A stretch of 64,000 nucleotides of DNA from Trema orientale (taxonomy: Eukaryota; Streptophyta; Magnoliopsida; Rosales; Cannabaceae): positions 81,691 to 145,690 of the forward strand of contig JXTC01000432.1 of the NCBI GenBank assembly GCA_002914845.1. Direction: 5' to 3'. Made by a program: the position numbers and the translations under genes. Numbering within the stretch: position 1 is the stretch's first letter; each line of letters opens with the position of its first letter. Shown one piece after another: positions 14,127 through 24,264 of this stretch. A model generated the notes under the pieces. It was not told the origin of the DNA, searched no databases, and worked only from the letters and a program-made list of their open reading frames with translations.

Positions 14127-14876
14127 TTCTCAACTCTGGAAATCCGCTATTGTGACTGCTATTTGGGTGATCTGGACTTATCGTAATAAACGTTTCTTTG
14201 ATAATGAAATTATCTCTGTTAATACAGCTATCACTTTCATATGGCGTTCAGTGGGGGAGGCCAATGGGTTAACTTCTGGAACCATGCGGAATACTTTAGA
14301 TGAGCTCCATATTTTGCATTGCCTTCATGTTTCAGCAAAACCTCCAAAGGCTCCAAGAATAGTGGAGGTACGCTGGCAGGTTCCTTCTGCAGGATGGTTG
14401 AAGGTGAATACAGATGGTTCTGCTTTTGGTAGTCCAGGCTTGGCAGGGTGTGGAGGTATTTTTAGGACATCCAGAGGTTTCTTTAAAGGAGCTTTTGCCA
14501 TTCCTCTTGGTAAGGCCTTTGCGTTCGAGGGAGAGCTCGCAGGTGCAATTCATGCTATTTTGTATGCTCATGATTTTGGTTGGACGAACTTATAAGGCCA
14601 GAATGTGATTCATCATATCTGGTCACTCTTTTACGAACAAGGTCTTCTTCTGTTCCTTGGCGATGGAAACCATGTTGGTTGCATTGTATTGACAGGATTT
14701 CAACGATGAATTTTCATGTTTCTCATATCTTTAGAGAAGGTAATACAGTTGCGGACATTTTGGCTTCTCGTGCTACAAGTTTTCAGGCTTCCACGTGGTG
14801 GTATTCTACTCCTTCATTTATTCAGGATGCGTTTTCCAACGACTACATGGGACGCAGTGCTTTTCGCTTTTCTTAG
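14127..14876 (+). pseudogene. LINE ORF2 C-terminal fragment with RNase H domain
   Basis: The translation shows the plant-type RNase H domain found at the end of L1 ORF2. It has WLKVNTDGSAFG (first catalytic Asp), FEGELAGAIHA (catalytic Glu), ECDSSYLVTLLRTRS (third acidic residue) and EGNTVADILASRA (fourth). The segment before it (IWVIWTYRNKRFF) fits the linker between RT and RNase H. The frame changes near 14580-14595, where the first frame ends at a TAA and the domain continues in the next frame to a stop at 14876. No start codon of its own is expected because the copy is 5'-truncated. Captured host RNase H genes look similar, but the A-tail and target duplication make a LINE the better reading. 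It is non-functional. Confidence 0.88.
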
Positions 14877-15101
14877 TTGCCCATCTTTTGTAATACGATT
14901 TAATGAGGCTTTGTAGGAAGGTCAGTCATTAGTCATGTCTCAGCATCACTATTTGGCTCCTTCCAGGGCTTTGGTTTGATGTTTCTTTACACTTCTTGTG
15001 ATGTTTTCATTCTTGGTTACTTTCTGTACTTTTGAACATTTTAATTTTATTTAATAAATTTACCGGGGGGACCATCCTTCATGGTAACATTTAGCAAAAA
15101 A
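14127..15101 (+). mobile_element. 5'-truncated L1-type LINE inserted in the LTR
   Basis: A 19-bp target duplication, AAGTGTTTTCATATGTAGT, flanks the insert at 14108-14126 and 15102-15120; its exact length is blurred by the poly-A tail. The empty site is preserved in the left LTR arm near 7480-7500, where the sequence runs through uninterrupted. The insert contains the 3' end of ORF2, a 3' untranslated region and a short A-tail (about 15096-15103). Reverse transcriptase and endonuclease are absent, which is the usual result of aborted target-primed reverse transcription. Confidence 0.9.
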
Positions 15102-16723
15102 AAGTGTTTTCATATGTAGTAGATTAAGTTTTCTATATTTATAATCCGATTTCTTAAACTTGGAGTGTATATTTTATAGATTCTATTATTTATTACACTC
15201 ATTTGGTGGCTGGTTGTGATGGCACACAAGTGTAAAAGTGGTTTAAAACTTTGTTTAAACTGAAAAAGTGTTCAAGTGTGCTTATGTCATTCTAAGTGAT
15301 CCTCTTTGATGTGTATATAAGGGAATTGGCTTGTAAAATAATATTGCAGGTTTAAAACTATGATTTTAATCATGTGAGAATGTCCTAAAAATAGAGGAAG
15401 TACTGTCCAAATATTTTTAAAATAAAATGGCACCATTTAGAGGCAAATGGACTAGTTTTACAAAATTAAATGCCATTTTGGATTATTTTTGTGCTAATGA
15501 GCTAGTATTCATATTTTAATATTTTTGAATAGTTTTTCAGTGCTAGTTATTGACTACCAAGTACCTTAAGTGATCTGTACACTTCTGAGTCATTTTAAGA
15601 TCAAGTTTCTTAAATTGGTAAAAGTTTCTTAAATCTGTACACTACCAAGTACCTTGATGCATTCTTTTGGCAAAATGTGCATCTTGAATAACATAATTTA
15701 TGATAGGTGATTAGCACACCAATCTCTAGGGATATTGACCCTTTCCACTATCAATTTCTATTCGGGACATAAGGTAAGTAAAGACTTACAACTGCGTCAC
15801 AAGAATTACATGGAAGATGTCATTATGTAAAATTTACTTATTCTTAAAAGTTACGAAATGACATGTACATGGCATGTCTTGCACGCAAATTGAGAATTTC
15901 ATTACAGAGTATTTGAAAGTGAGTGCTATTGTACCAATTTTATAAGATAAGTTTTAATTGCAATTGCTAGTCTGTCAGAGCTGGGTAGGTAAGTCTGTTG
16001 ATCTAGACTCTCCCGTTGAAGTAGGATTTGCGGATCTTATGATGTGTCTCGTTGAAGTAGGGCAATATTAGCACGGTGTGGGATGTCCCTTTGATGAGGG
16101 AAGGAGTTTTCGAAAATCTCATACGACGGTCGCACCTTATTTTTACTCTTGGCCAGAGTTTCCGCCCAATGTTATCACGACCTATCGACTTACAGGACAA
16201 GCAATGTGCTAAAGGGACCAACTATGAATAATTTTTAAGAAAAATACATGGACTCAAATGTTTAAGAAAGAAAATGGTATAATGGGAACTTTATGAGATT
16301 TTAAAGTATACATAAGCATGCATGGTTTTTACTTACTGAGCTTTAGCTCATTTTAGTCTTGTGATGCAGATGAGGAGGCACATTTTGGTGTTGACTAGCT
16401 GGTTGCCTGGCTTGCTTTTTGTCGCCATGATCATACTAATGTGGACGAGCTTGACCTGTGGGCGACCTTTTTTTGTGTTGAGAAATTTTGGTGTAATGTA
16501 AATACTACTGCTGATGGCAAAATAGACTGGTGAAAACCCGTTTTGTTTGTACATTTTGTAAAGTCACTTTTAGCAAGTAATGCCTCGCAGTTACTTTGTC
16601 TAAAAGTTTTGGAAAGTTCGCATTTGCCCACCTTTCTATAAAACTAAAGATAATATTTAAGAAAGAATAATACTTCATAGTTTGACTGTATAAGAAAATA
16701 TAGTTAAACTAGGGGGTGTTACA

Positions 16724-18090
16724 TGTTAGGTCTATATGCCAATAGTGAAGCACCTAGATTGCATTCAAATTGACTGAAAAACCAATTTTAGGTAGAACAA
16801 TAAGTATCTCCGTGCTGCCTTTGAAACGCCGCGGTACTCCCTCAGTTTTTAGCTAAATGCCACAGTGCTGTATACAGAGCGCCATAGTGCTCCCCTGTTT
16901 TCAGATTGACCTGAAGCACTGGCACCTCAGTACTAGAAATGAGCACCACAATGCTAGTGCAATTTCAGCACGCGCATAAGCCGCATTTTCTCCATTTCGC
17001 AGCCACGTATCCACTCATTTTTAGCAGACTTTAAGGGCCATTTTTGGTTCTTGATCTAACACTAATGGATAGTCAGATTTTTCCCTTTCTTAGGTCTTCT
17101 TATTGCCCCTTAAATACATACTTAAGCCTCCATTTCAAGATGTGGAGAGTTAGAGAGAAGACATACTTTTGAGAGCTAAAAAATCATAAAGAGAGAAAGT
17201 TTTGGAACTGAAATTTGAAGAGGATGCTTGAAAAATTGAAGGCTTGAAGTTCTACTCCAACAAAATAGTTTTCTCTTTCTCTTTCTTACCCTAATCTCAT
17301 TTGAATTTTGTATTGAGTATATTGTATAATTTATTTAGAATTATAAAATTCTTTATGAGATTAGCTATGGATATATTTAGATTGATTCTCTACCTTAGGA
17401 TTTGATGTACCATTCTTATACTTTGTTTTGAATATTTTATTAATTGTTAGCTTATTTTTTATTGTCAATTCATTTATGTTTCTCTTTGCTTATTGTTTCT
17501 AATTTATATGGCCAATGAATTAATTGAACTTATGTTATGATTTTGATACTCGAGAGAGTTTGATTTCATAAATCAGAATTAAGAAACATAGTTTAGGTTA
17601 TTGTAAAATCGAGAGGAGATCAACACCTAGAAAATTAAATTAGGAAGTTTTTAAGAGCTAAAACTTAATAAGTACTTAGACAATCGGATTAGATAGAGAT
17701 ATCAACTTAGGTATTTAAGCATATTATCTCATTCGGCACTTGAGAGAGGGAATATGGTTAGATTACGTCCCTTGATTAGTGAATTTAGTGCATATAGTTT
17801 AGTAATTACTTAATTTAATGAATTTAGTCCATATTTTATTTACGTAATTATTTTTATCTTTATTTTTATTCATTTTATTTTTAATTTATTTAGTTTTGAT
17901 GCCTATATAAAATTAGGTTATGATAATTTTGGTACTTAACAACTAATCTAAAATCTAATATCTGAGTGATCGACCCTTCTTGCTACTTTACTAGTTAATT
18001 CTAGGTTTTACTAGACTTTCTTGGTTAGTTAATCTGAGGTAATTATAAATTTTAATTTAGTATTGGGTGTTTACTTTCAACGACTAAACG
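16724..18090 (+). repeat. Athila/Tat-like LTR remnant
   Basis: A GC-rich block with GGCAC/GTGCT words (16810-16990) in an AT-rich background recalls the blocks in the LTRs at 1309 and 58387. It is followed by a stretch typical of LTR leaders (AGAGAGAAGACAT, TTTCTTACCCTAATCTC). Near 17960-18000 is GAGTGATCGACCCTTCTTGC, resembling the 'gtgggatcgacc' end phrase of Athila/Tat LTRs. No primer site or polypurine tract could be placed, so this may be a solo or truncated LTR. The chromovirus lies exactly at its left limit. Confidence 0.4.
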
Positions 18091-18099
18091 TCTATTATC

Positions 18100-18370
18100 A
18101 ACAAGAAACCAATTACATTATTTTCTAGAAAGTAGAAACAGAATTGTTCTTTAAATAGAGAAACCCAATAAACTAGTAATTATTAAACAAAGAAACCAAT
18201 AACCAGTAATAAAGAAACCAATTTAGTTACCAAAAACTAGAAAACAAAGATTGTTATCAGAAACTAGATATACATTATACCTGAAACTAATTTAGTTATT
18301 AGAAATCAGAAACCAATTTAGTTACTCAAAACCATTTTAGTTACTAGAAACTAATTTAATTTCTTATAGC
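18100..18370. repeat. Degenerate GTTACTAGAAACC array, short block
   Basis: Variants of GTTACTAGAAACCAATTTA recur about every 20-60 bases, for example CAGAAACCAATTTAGTTACT near 18306 and TTAGTTACTAGAAACTAATT near 18336. Motif and composition match the longer array at 20990-22450. There is no coding potential. Confidence 0.6.
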
Positions 18371-18644
18371 TAAGATATTTAGAAAAATGTCATTGAATAT
18401 AGTGCAAAAAAATAATTATTTTCGAAAGGTCGTGGTTTTGGTATTGTTTTTAAAACTTAGGTATAAGTATCCAAGTCTCTATTTTAAATTAATAAGTTCC
18501 ATTATTTTTCTATAAAACAAAATATAGGGACATTTATTAAAGTGAGGTGTGAAAAATGATCACTTGGCCAAAACCTAACGTCAAGCCCAAGTTTAGGTGA
18601 TACATCTGGTTGGGTATATGGAGGAAGAGGAAATTTCATTTTTT

Positions 18645-19061
18645 TGTGCTAATTTTTCAAAAAAAAATTGAAAATTCCCTGAATTTGATTGTTATGAAAG
18701 ATCCCAGATTTAATTATAAAAATATCACTTTTAAAAATATTTAGAAAAATACTAATTTTTATTAATTAATGGAATATTTATGATAGCTAGTCGAGTTACG
18801 TGACGTAACTTATTAGTTACTTCAAGTAACTGGATTAGTTATCCCAAATAACTTAACTAGTTACCTCAAGTATCATTGAAAAATGCAGATGTTTAAGAAA
18901 AAATGATATTTTTCTGAATATTTTTTAAAAGTGTTATTCTTCTGATAAAACTTTTCAAGAATGATACTTTTTTTGATCAATTTGGGATTTTTAAAAAAAA
19001 ATCAGCCTATCTGGGATTTTTCAATTTTTTGTACTTTAGGTTTGAATTTTGTAAGAAGCCC
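18645..19061. repeat. Foldback repeat, copy 1, with palindromic iteron core
   Basis: The left arm (TATCACTTTTAAAAATATTT, near 18725) pairs with the right arm (AATATTTTTTAAAAGTGTTA, near 18920). The core at 18794-18872 holds four successive palindromes about 22 bp apart: GTTACGTGACGTAAC, GTTACTTCAAGTAAC, GTTATCCCAAATAAC and GTTACCTCAAGTATC. The right end runs to GTAAGAAGCCC, shared with copy 2. No open reading frame is present. The family is not one I recognise. Confidence 0.68.
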
Positions 19062-19096
19062 ATAGAAGAATATGAGAAAATCTGATTTTAAATGAA

Positions 19097-19518
19097 ACAC
19101 TTTGAAAAAATTAAAAAATCCCGGATTTTAATCCTTTTTTTTTTTTTGAAAATTCTGAGATTTATTTAGAAAAATACTACTTTTAAAAATATTAAAAAAA
19201 TATCATTTTTTTTACAAACTAATGAGATACTTAAGTAACCGATCAAGTAACTCAAGTAACCGGTAAGACTAGTTACCTCAAATAATTTGATTGGTTACCT
19301 CCTGTAACCTTAATTGTTACCTTGTGTACTTTTGAAAAATACTAGTTTTGAATCAAAGTGAAATTTTACTAAAAATTTATGAAAATGGTTTATTTCTAAA
19401 TAAACTTTTTAAAGATGATAATTTTCTAAATAAATCTAGGATTTTTCAAAAAAATTGACTCAAGGTTTTTTTTTTTTTCAAATTTTTGGACATTGGGCCT
19501 GGATTTGTGTAAGAAGCC
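19097..19518. repeat. Foldback repeat, copy 2
   Basis: It has the same architecture as the copy just upstream. The arms are TTTAGAAAAATACTACTTTT (about 19165) and its diverged complement near 19400-19445. The core at 19226-19330 contains AGTAACTCAAGTAAC, GTTACCTCAAATAAT, GTTACCTCCTGTAAC and GTTACCTTGTGTACT at about 22-bp spacing. The right end GTGTAAGAAGCCTGCAGAA matches copy 1, so the two form a diverged tandem pair. Confidence 0.66.
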
Positions 19519-19610
19519 TGCAGAATATCGCCCTAGTTAAAATAGATTTTGGGTTAAACTTTGTAGTTGAAACATGAACAAGTAAAATTAATAGTGATTT
19601 CTCTAGTTAA

Positions 19611-19872
19611 ACCATAGAGAAATTTAAGTGGATAACTAATATTTTAAATTAGCTTAAGTAGATGTCCATTTTTCAAATTTTATAGCTAAATATCTAGGTA
19701 TATATATGTTTATCTACCAATTTCAGTTATTGTACTGAAATGTACTAAGTATATGATTTTTTATACTTGGTATATATAATTTTACCTTATATACTGGATA
19801 ATTTGTTATAACATTTAACAAATGGAGATTTACTTAAATTAGATCTAAAATTTGGTCATATTTCTATAAGCC
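19611..19872 (+). repeat. Unclassified dispersed repeat, copy A
   Basis: It aligns over its length to 46857-47138. Shared blocks include AGAGAAATTTAAGTGGATAA, GTAGATGTCCA, ATAGCTAAAT, ATCTACCAATTT, GTACTGAAATG, TTTTTATACTTGGTATATA and AAAATTTGGTCATA. There are no terminal inverted repeats, A-tail or coding capacity, so the class is unknown. Confidence 0.75.
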
Positions 19873-20032
19873 CACCATGGAGGATTTAATACTACTCTAA
19901 TATATTACTATTGTTTCTGCATTATATTATCTCATGGAAAGATGTCGGGTACACATGAGGAAGCATCTTTAGCCAGTATTAGGTCCAATCCATCATTTGC
20001 ACTTTCCTAGGATTCATCGAATAAAATCTTAA

Positions 20033-20425
20033 GGGTTTCTTACGAATATTCGGGCTCAAAATATCAAAAATTGAAAAATGGGCTAAATTTTTTTAAAAAA
20101 TAATAAATTTATTAATAAAAATATCACCTTTTAAAAAGTTTTTAAGAATAATAATTTTTTAATAAATATTTAGAAAAATATCACTTTTTCTTCAAATTGA
20201 TATTTTTATAAATGATACTCGAGGTAACTAGTTGAGTTATTTGGGGTAATTAATCCAGTTACTTAAAGTAACTGGTCAAGTTACCTTGCAACTTGATTGG
20301 TACTTAAAGTATCTCATAAATTAGAAAAGTGGTTTTTTTACAAATATTTTAAAAAGCATTACTTTTGTGTAAATTTGAAATTTTTAAAAAAATTTCAAAA
20401 TCTGAGATTTAATTAAAATTTTAAA
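20033..20425. repeat. Foldback repeat, copy 3
   Basis: The core at 20214-20315 reads as 22-bp units: GATACTCGAGGTAAC, GTTATTTGGGGTAAT, GTTACTTAAAGTAAC, GTTACCTTGCAAC and TACTTAAAGTATC, each followed by about seven bases. Its left edge (TTTCTTACGAATATTCGGGC) is the reverse complement of the right edges of copies 1 and 2 (GCCC...GTAAGAA), which supports a true terminal inverted repeat. Confidence 0.64.
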
Positions 20426-20590
20426 ATCTTCATAACTAGATTGGTCCTTGCACCAAGCTATGATTGGCAAAATTAGAATAAATGAATAAAGGGGAAAAGA
20501 TGTGAAATACAACTTTTGGAAAAATAATGCCAAAAATCCGGTCCCACCCGTATGAATTATTTTTTGTACGATCTTTATTAGTAAAATATA

Positions 20591-20950
20591 GGGGCCGTTT
20601 GGTTCGCCCATTCTATTCCATTGGAATGGAAAATCCATTTGAATGGGTGTTTGTTTCAACAACTCTAAATTTTCCATTCAAATGGTCTTTTGGAATGAGT
20701 GTTTGTTTCAACAATTTAGTTTTTCCATTCAAATAGTTCATCAGTCACATCAACTATTTGAATGGATTTTTGTGTCTTAGATGAGAATGGAGGGGAAAAG
20801 GTATTTTTGAATGGTCCATTCCAATATTCCTATTCTAATTATAACCCATTCCACTATTTTTTCCATTCAAATGTCTTCCATTCCAATTATAACCCATTCC
20901 ACAATTTACATTCAAATACATACATTCAAATAGGCGAAACAAACGGGGCC
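20591..20950. mobile_element. MITE with GGNNCCGTTTG termini (Tourist/PIF-Harbinger-like)
   Basis: A 360-bp element opening GGGGCCGTTTGGTTCGCC and closing GGCGAAACAAACGGGGCC. The ends are inverted repeats matching at 15 of 18 positions. The trinucleotide ATA lies on both sides, a plausible 3-bp target duplication. The interior is built from reiterated CCATTCAAATG and CCATTCCAATTATAACCC words. It has no transposase. The superfamily is inferred from the termini and the 3-bp duplication. Confidence 0.75.
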
Positions 20951-20989
20951 ATAACTTTTTTTAAATTATAATGTACAAACAAACGTGAC

Positions 20990-22450
20990 TAAAACTATAT
21001 AGTTACTAGATAAATTAGTGATTAGAGAAATCGGAAACCAGCAATAAGAGAAACCAACAACAAAAGTAACTAGAAACTCGTTATGTATTGGTATTGCGCC
21101 ATTTTTGTGTGTATGTATTGGTTGTTTTAGGGCGTAATGTACCGTGTGCAATTTGAGAACCTCGGGTTAGTGAAACTAGAAGTTTGTTTGTTAAAAACTG
21201 GAAATCAATTTAGTTAATGGAAATAATAAATCAAATTTGTTTGTATAAGTAACCAGAAATCAGTAATTCGTTTTGTAACTAGTAACAACCAGTTTCAATT
21301 TCGTAACTAGCCACTAAATTAGAAACAATAACTAAATTGGTTACTAAGTACTATTTTTCCTTTTTAAGGTAGTTAATTACTATCGCTAAATCTAAACCAA
21401 ATGATTACTTGAAACTAGAAAATAAATTGGCTACTAGAATCCAATAACTATATTGGTTTTCTACTATAAACAGTGAAACTATTTGGTTAACTAAAAATGA
21501 AAACTAAATTAGTTTCTATCATAAAGAATAGCACTATTTGGTTAATTAACTGATTGGTTACTAAAAATCAATTTAATTGTTGGAATCCAATAGATATTCT
21601 GGTTAATAAAAACTATAAACTAAATAAGTTTCTAACAGTAACTAGTAACCAAATTGGTCTAGAAATTAGAAACCAATAAGTACTTTGGTTACTAGAAACC
21701 AAGAATTGAATTGGTTTTATAGAACTAGTAACTATAGCAGTTAACGGAAACCAGAAACCAATAACAAAATTAATTATTACAAATCAGTAACCGATTTTGT
21801 TAATTTTGTCAGTGAAAACGAAAAAACTAAATTGGTTTTTACCATCAACTAATAATTAGCAATATAAATGGTTACCAAATATGTAAAAATAAAAGATTTG
21901 CGTTTTAGTTAAAAAATAAAATAAATAAAAAAAGATAGTGAAAAAAATAAATGAAAAGGGGAAAAATAAAAAAAATAAAGTAAAAAGCAGAAAAGGGAAA
22001 CTAAAGACGGAAAAAAAATTAAAACAGAGTGAAAAAAGAAAAAAAAAGTAAATCTGAGAAACCAAGTTAGTTATTAGGATCCAAGAACCATATTGATTTC
22101 TATCATAATCAGTGGAGCTATTTAGTTGATAGAAAACGAAAATTACATTAGTTTCTATTTTAAAAAGTAGAACTATTTAATTAATTAACTAATTAGTTAT
22201 CATAAACCAATTTAGTTATTAGAATCGACTGAGTAATTTGGTTACTAGAAACTAGAAACCAAATAGGTTTTGTAAGAGTAACTAGTAACCAAATCGGTTA
22301 CTAAAAACTAGAAAAGAATACGTACTTTAGTTATTAGAAATCAGAAATAGAATTAATTTTAAACAATAACTAGTAACTAAATTAGTTACTGAGAACTATA
22401 AACCCGTAATAAAATTAGTTATTAAAAATCAGTAACTGAATTACCTACAC
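20990..22450. repeat. Degenerate GTTACTAGAAACC array with higher-order duplication
   Basis: The stretch is saturated with variants of AACTAAATTGGTTACTAGAAACC. Two long segments, about 21428-21830 and 22067-22440, align in order. TACTAGAATCCAATAACTAT pairs with TATTAGGATCCAAGAACCAT, and AGTAACTAGTAACCAAATTG pairs with AGTAACTAGTAACCAAATCG. The offset is about 640 bp. An A-rich, polypurine-like interval (21890-22060) separates them. No protein is encoded. Confidence 0.65.
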
Positions 22451-24092
22451 CGGAAACAAAAGCAAAACGTTACAAATGGAGTTTTCTAAAACCAATCACT
22501 CAATCCCCCACTTATCTGAGTGTTCCAAGCCTAGATACTACATAACAATTTCGATGAAAATGCATGCATAGAAAAGGGTAGTCAATAACTAAATTTGACT
22601 ACTGAAACCTTATAAGAAAAAGATGAAGATTCTGAGAAATGAACAATTAATATGGACTTGTTGACCGTGAATAACGCTAGAAAACTGAAAATTCCCAGAA
22701 AATTAATTCAAGACTTCTCTTGGAAAAGATATCGTTCAATAAACAAAGAAGGACAAGTACTTTNAATATAAATAAAAAGAACAACACAAAAAACACAAGG
22801 CAGACAAAAATAAAAAATTGTGAAGGATTTTCATATCAGCTCCCGTTAGATAACTTTAGTCCCATTTTACTTGAGACAAAATGTATAATTAGCTTCGTGT
22901 CAACATGACACAACAGTGCTTTTAAAGGCCCATTTGGGAGTAATTATGGCTGTTGATTTTAACTTTTAAAAACAGCTAGCGAAAAAATCAAGAGTGAAGA
23001 GCGTTTGGCAAGTTCTTGATTTTGCAGCAGTAACTAAAAATTACTGCGAAACCGCCAATTTAAGCAGAATTTAAAAAGTATGACAAGTGTCATTTTTCAA
23101 AATTGATTTTGTTTTCATAACACAAATTGTTTAAAATATCACTTTACAGTACACATAATTAATAGTTTACCAAATATTTAAATATTACTTTTAAATAGTA
23201 CATCAATTTTGTATATTAAATTTACTAAATGCTTTCATTTTTTTTTTCTCACAACTGTTTGTTGAGTACTACAATATGGCTGTAGCATAGCAAAACAATA
23301 CCAAAATAGTCCTAAATCGAGGCACATTATTGTGTATGATATATCATAATTAGGATCATGTCGTGCTAGTCATTATAGAGAACTAATGTGTCTCAACTTA
23401 GAAGTACACTCTTAGCAAGAGTACCTAAGACTACTTCTAAGTATTAGCAGTGTTGTGTACTTGTTCTAATTTCGAGAATTGGGAATTGAACTCAGAACCT
23501 CTGTATGTAAAGAGAAGAAGGGACGGTTACTGTTAGGGTATGCAATTACAATAATCGATATTTATTAATTAGATGGTTAGAAAAGGAGAAAAAGAATAAA
23601 GGAAGAATTCAAATCCTCTCATTATAGTGTCCAAATTGATATTGAATCACATTTTTTAGAACTATAATGGATATAAGTGTAGATTAATTACCAATTAACA
23701 TATATTCAGCGCAAAAATTAAAATAATCTTGCGCTCACAATTTATTTCAGCTCTTCATAATCATCCTGTTGTGAATAAGAGTAGATATTCTATATATATT
23801 CTCATCTAATTTAATCCTGCCCACAAACATTAGACTACGAACTCTATTTACTGATCCTTTCTTGGAGTTTGGTGATGACTGGATGAGTCAGTTGTCCACT
23901 TCCTTCACAAAGAATTTGACAACACATTCCGAACAAATTAATAATTGTAACCAAACTCTCTTTTCCTCTTCTAAAAGAAAAAAAACTCGCTCTCTCATTA
24001 ATGCTTAAGTCTTTTTCTTTTCCTCACAAATTACATAAACAACCATGAGTTTATTTTGTACAATTAATAGTTTGTTCTTAACTGTAGCTGTT

Positions 24093-24095
<3 letters not shown>
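22451..24095. other. Gene-free intergenic stretch
   Basis: I see no gene. There is a single N at 22764. About 22927-23310 has a MITE-like look: it opens GGCCCATTTGGGAGTAATTA and has a GCTGTT/AACAGC hairpin near 22950-22975. However, the two ends match too poorly to call an element. The remainder is AT-rich and featureless by eye. Confidence 0.5.

Positions 24096-24133
<38 letters not shown>
24096..24133. repeat. (TA)n microsatellite
   Basis: An uninterrupted TA run of about 38 bases. Confidence 0.97.
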
Positions 24134-24137
<4 letters not shown>

Positions 24138-24264
24138 CGTAATTATATAAATATCAATTAAAATCTACTCTAGTGGACATTTCTCTCTCATAAAATCTAT
24201 CTAATTTGGAAGGATTGAAAATTAAATCAAACCAAGAATTTAAAATTCGTTATGTATCCAATTT

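Larger units (their letters stand above)
5237..16723 (+). mobile_element. Ty3/gypsy chromovirus, Tekay/Del type, broken and rearranged
   Basis: The element starts TGTGGTG at 5237 and ends GGGGGTGTTACA at 16723. It is flanked by TGTTT (5232-5236) and TGTTA (16724-16728), a 5-bp target duplication matching at 4 of 5 bases. The parts seen are gag, zinc knuckle, protease, reverse transcriptase, RNase H, integrase and chromodomain, with a purine tract (AAGGAGGGAGAAT) just before the 3' LTR. LTRs are about 3 kb without later insertions, which fits the Tekay/Del clade. The element is internally rearranged, with parts in inverted orientation, and its coding region has several further breaks. By hand count the first 482 bp of the two LTRs differ at roughly 8-9% of sites, suggesting an insertion a few million years old. 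Confidence 0.85.
12743..16723 (+). repeat. Chromovirus 3' LTR, interrupted by a LINE
   Basis: It starts TGTGGTG directly after the polypurine tract AAGGAGGGAGAAT and ends GGTGTTACA before the target-site copy TGTTA. The span is about 3.98 kb, or about 3.0 kb after removing the 1-kb LINE and its duplicated site. The part from 13223 onward forms an inverted repeat with 5896-8370. The extreme end (16620-16723) is among the best conserved parts of the two arms. Confidence 0.82.

Noticed and set aside
14127-14876. Host RNase H gene
   Set aside because: A-tail, 3' untranslated sequence, 5' truncation and 19-bp target duplication identify a LINE.
5896-16723. A separate large inverted-repeat DNA transposon around the chromovirus
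   Set aside because: The arms are LTR sequence: one ends at the element's purine-tract-linked LTR, a primer site abuts the other, and the 5-bp duplication brackets the whole.
18794-20315. Palindromic repeats at 22-bp spacing as a CRISPR-like array
   Set aside because: Units are contiguous and diverged with no unique spacers, in plant nuclear DNA.
22927-23310. hAT-like MITE
   Set aside because: Termini match poorly and no 8-bp duplication is evident.
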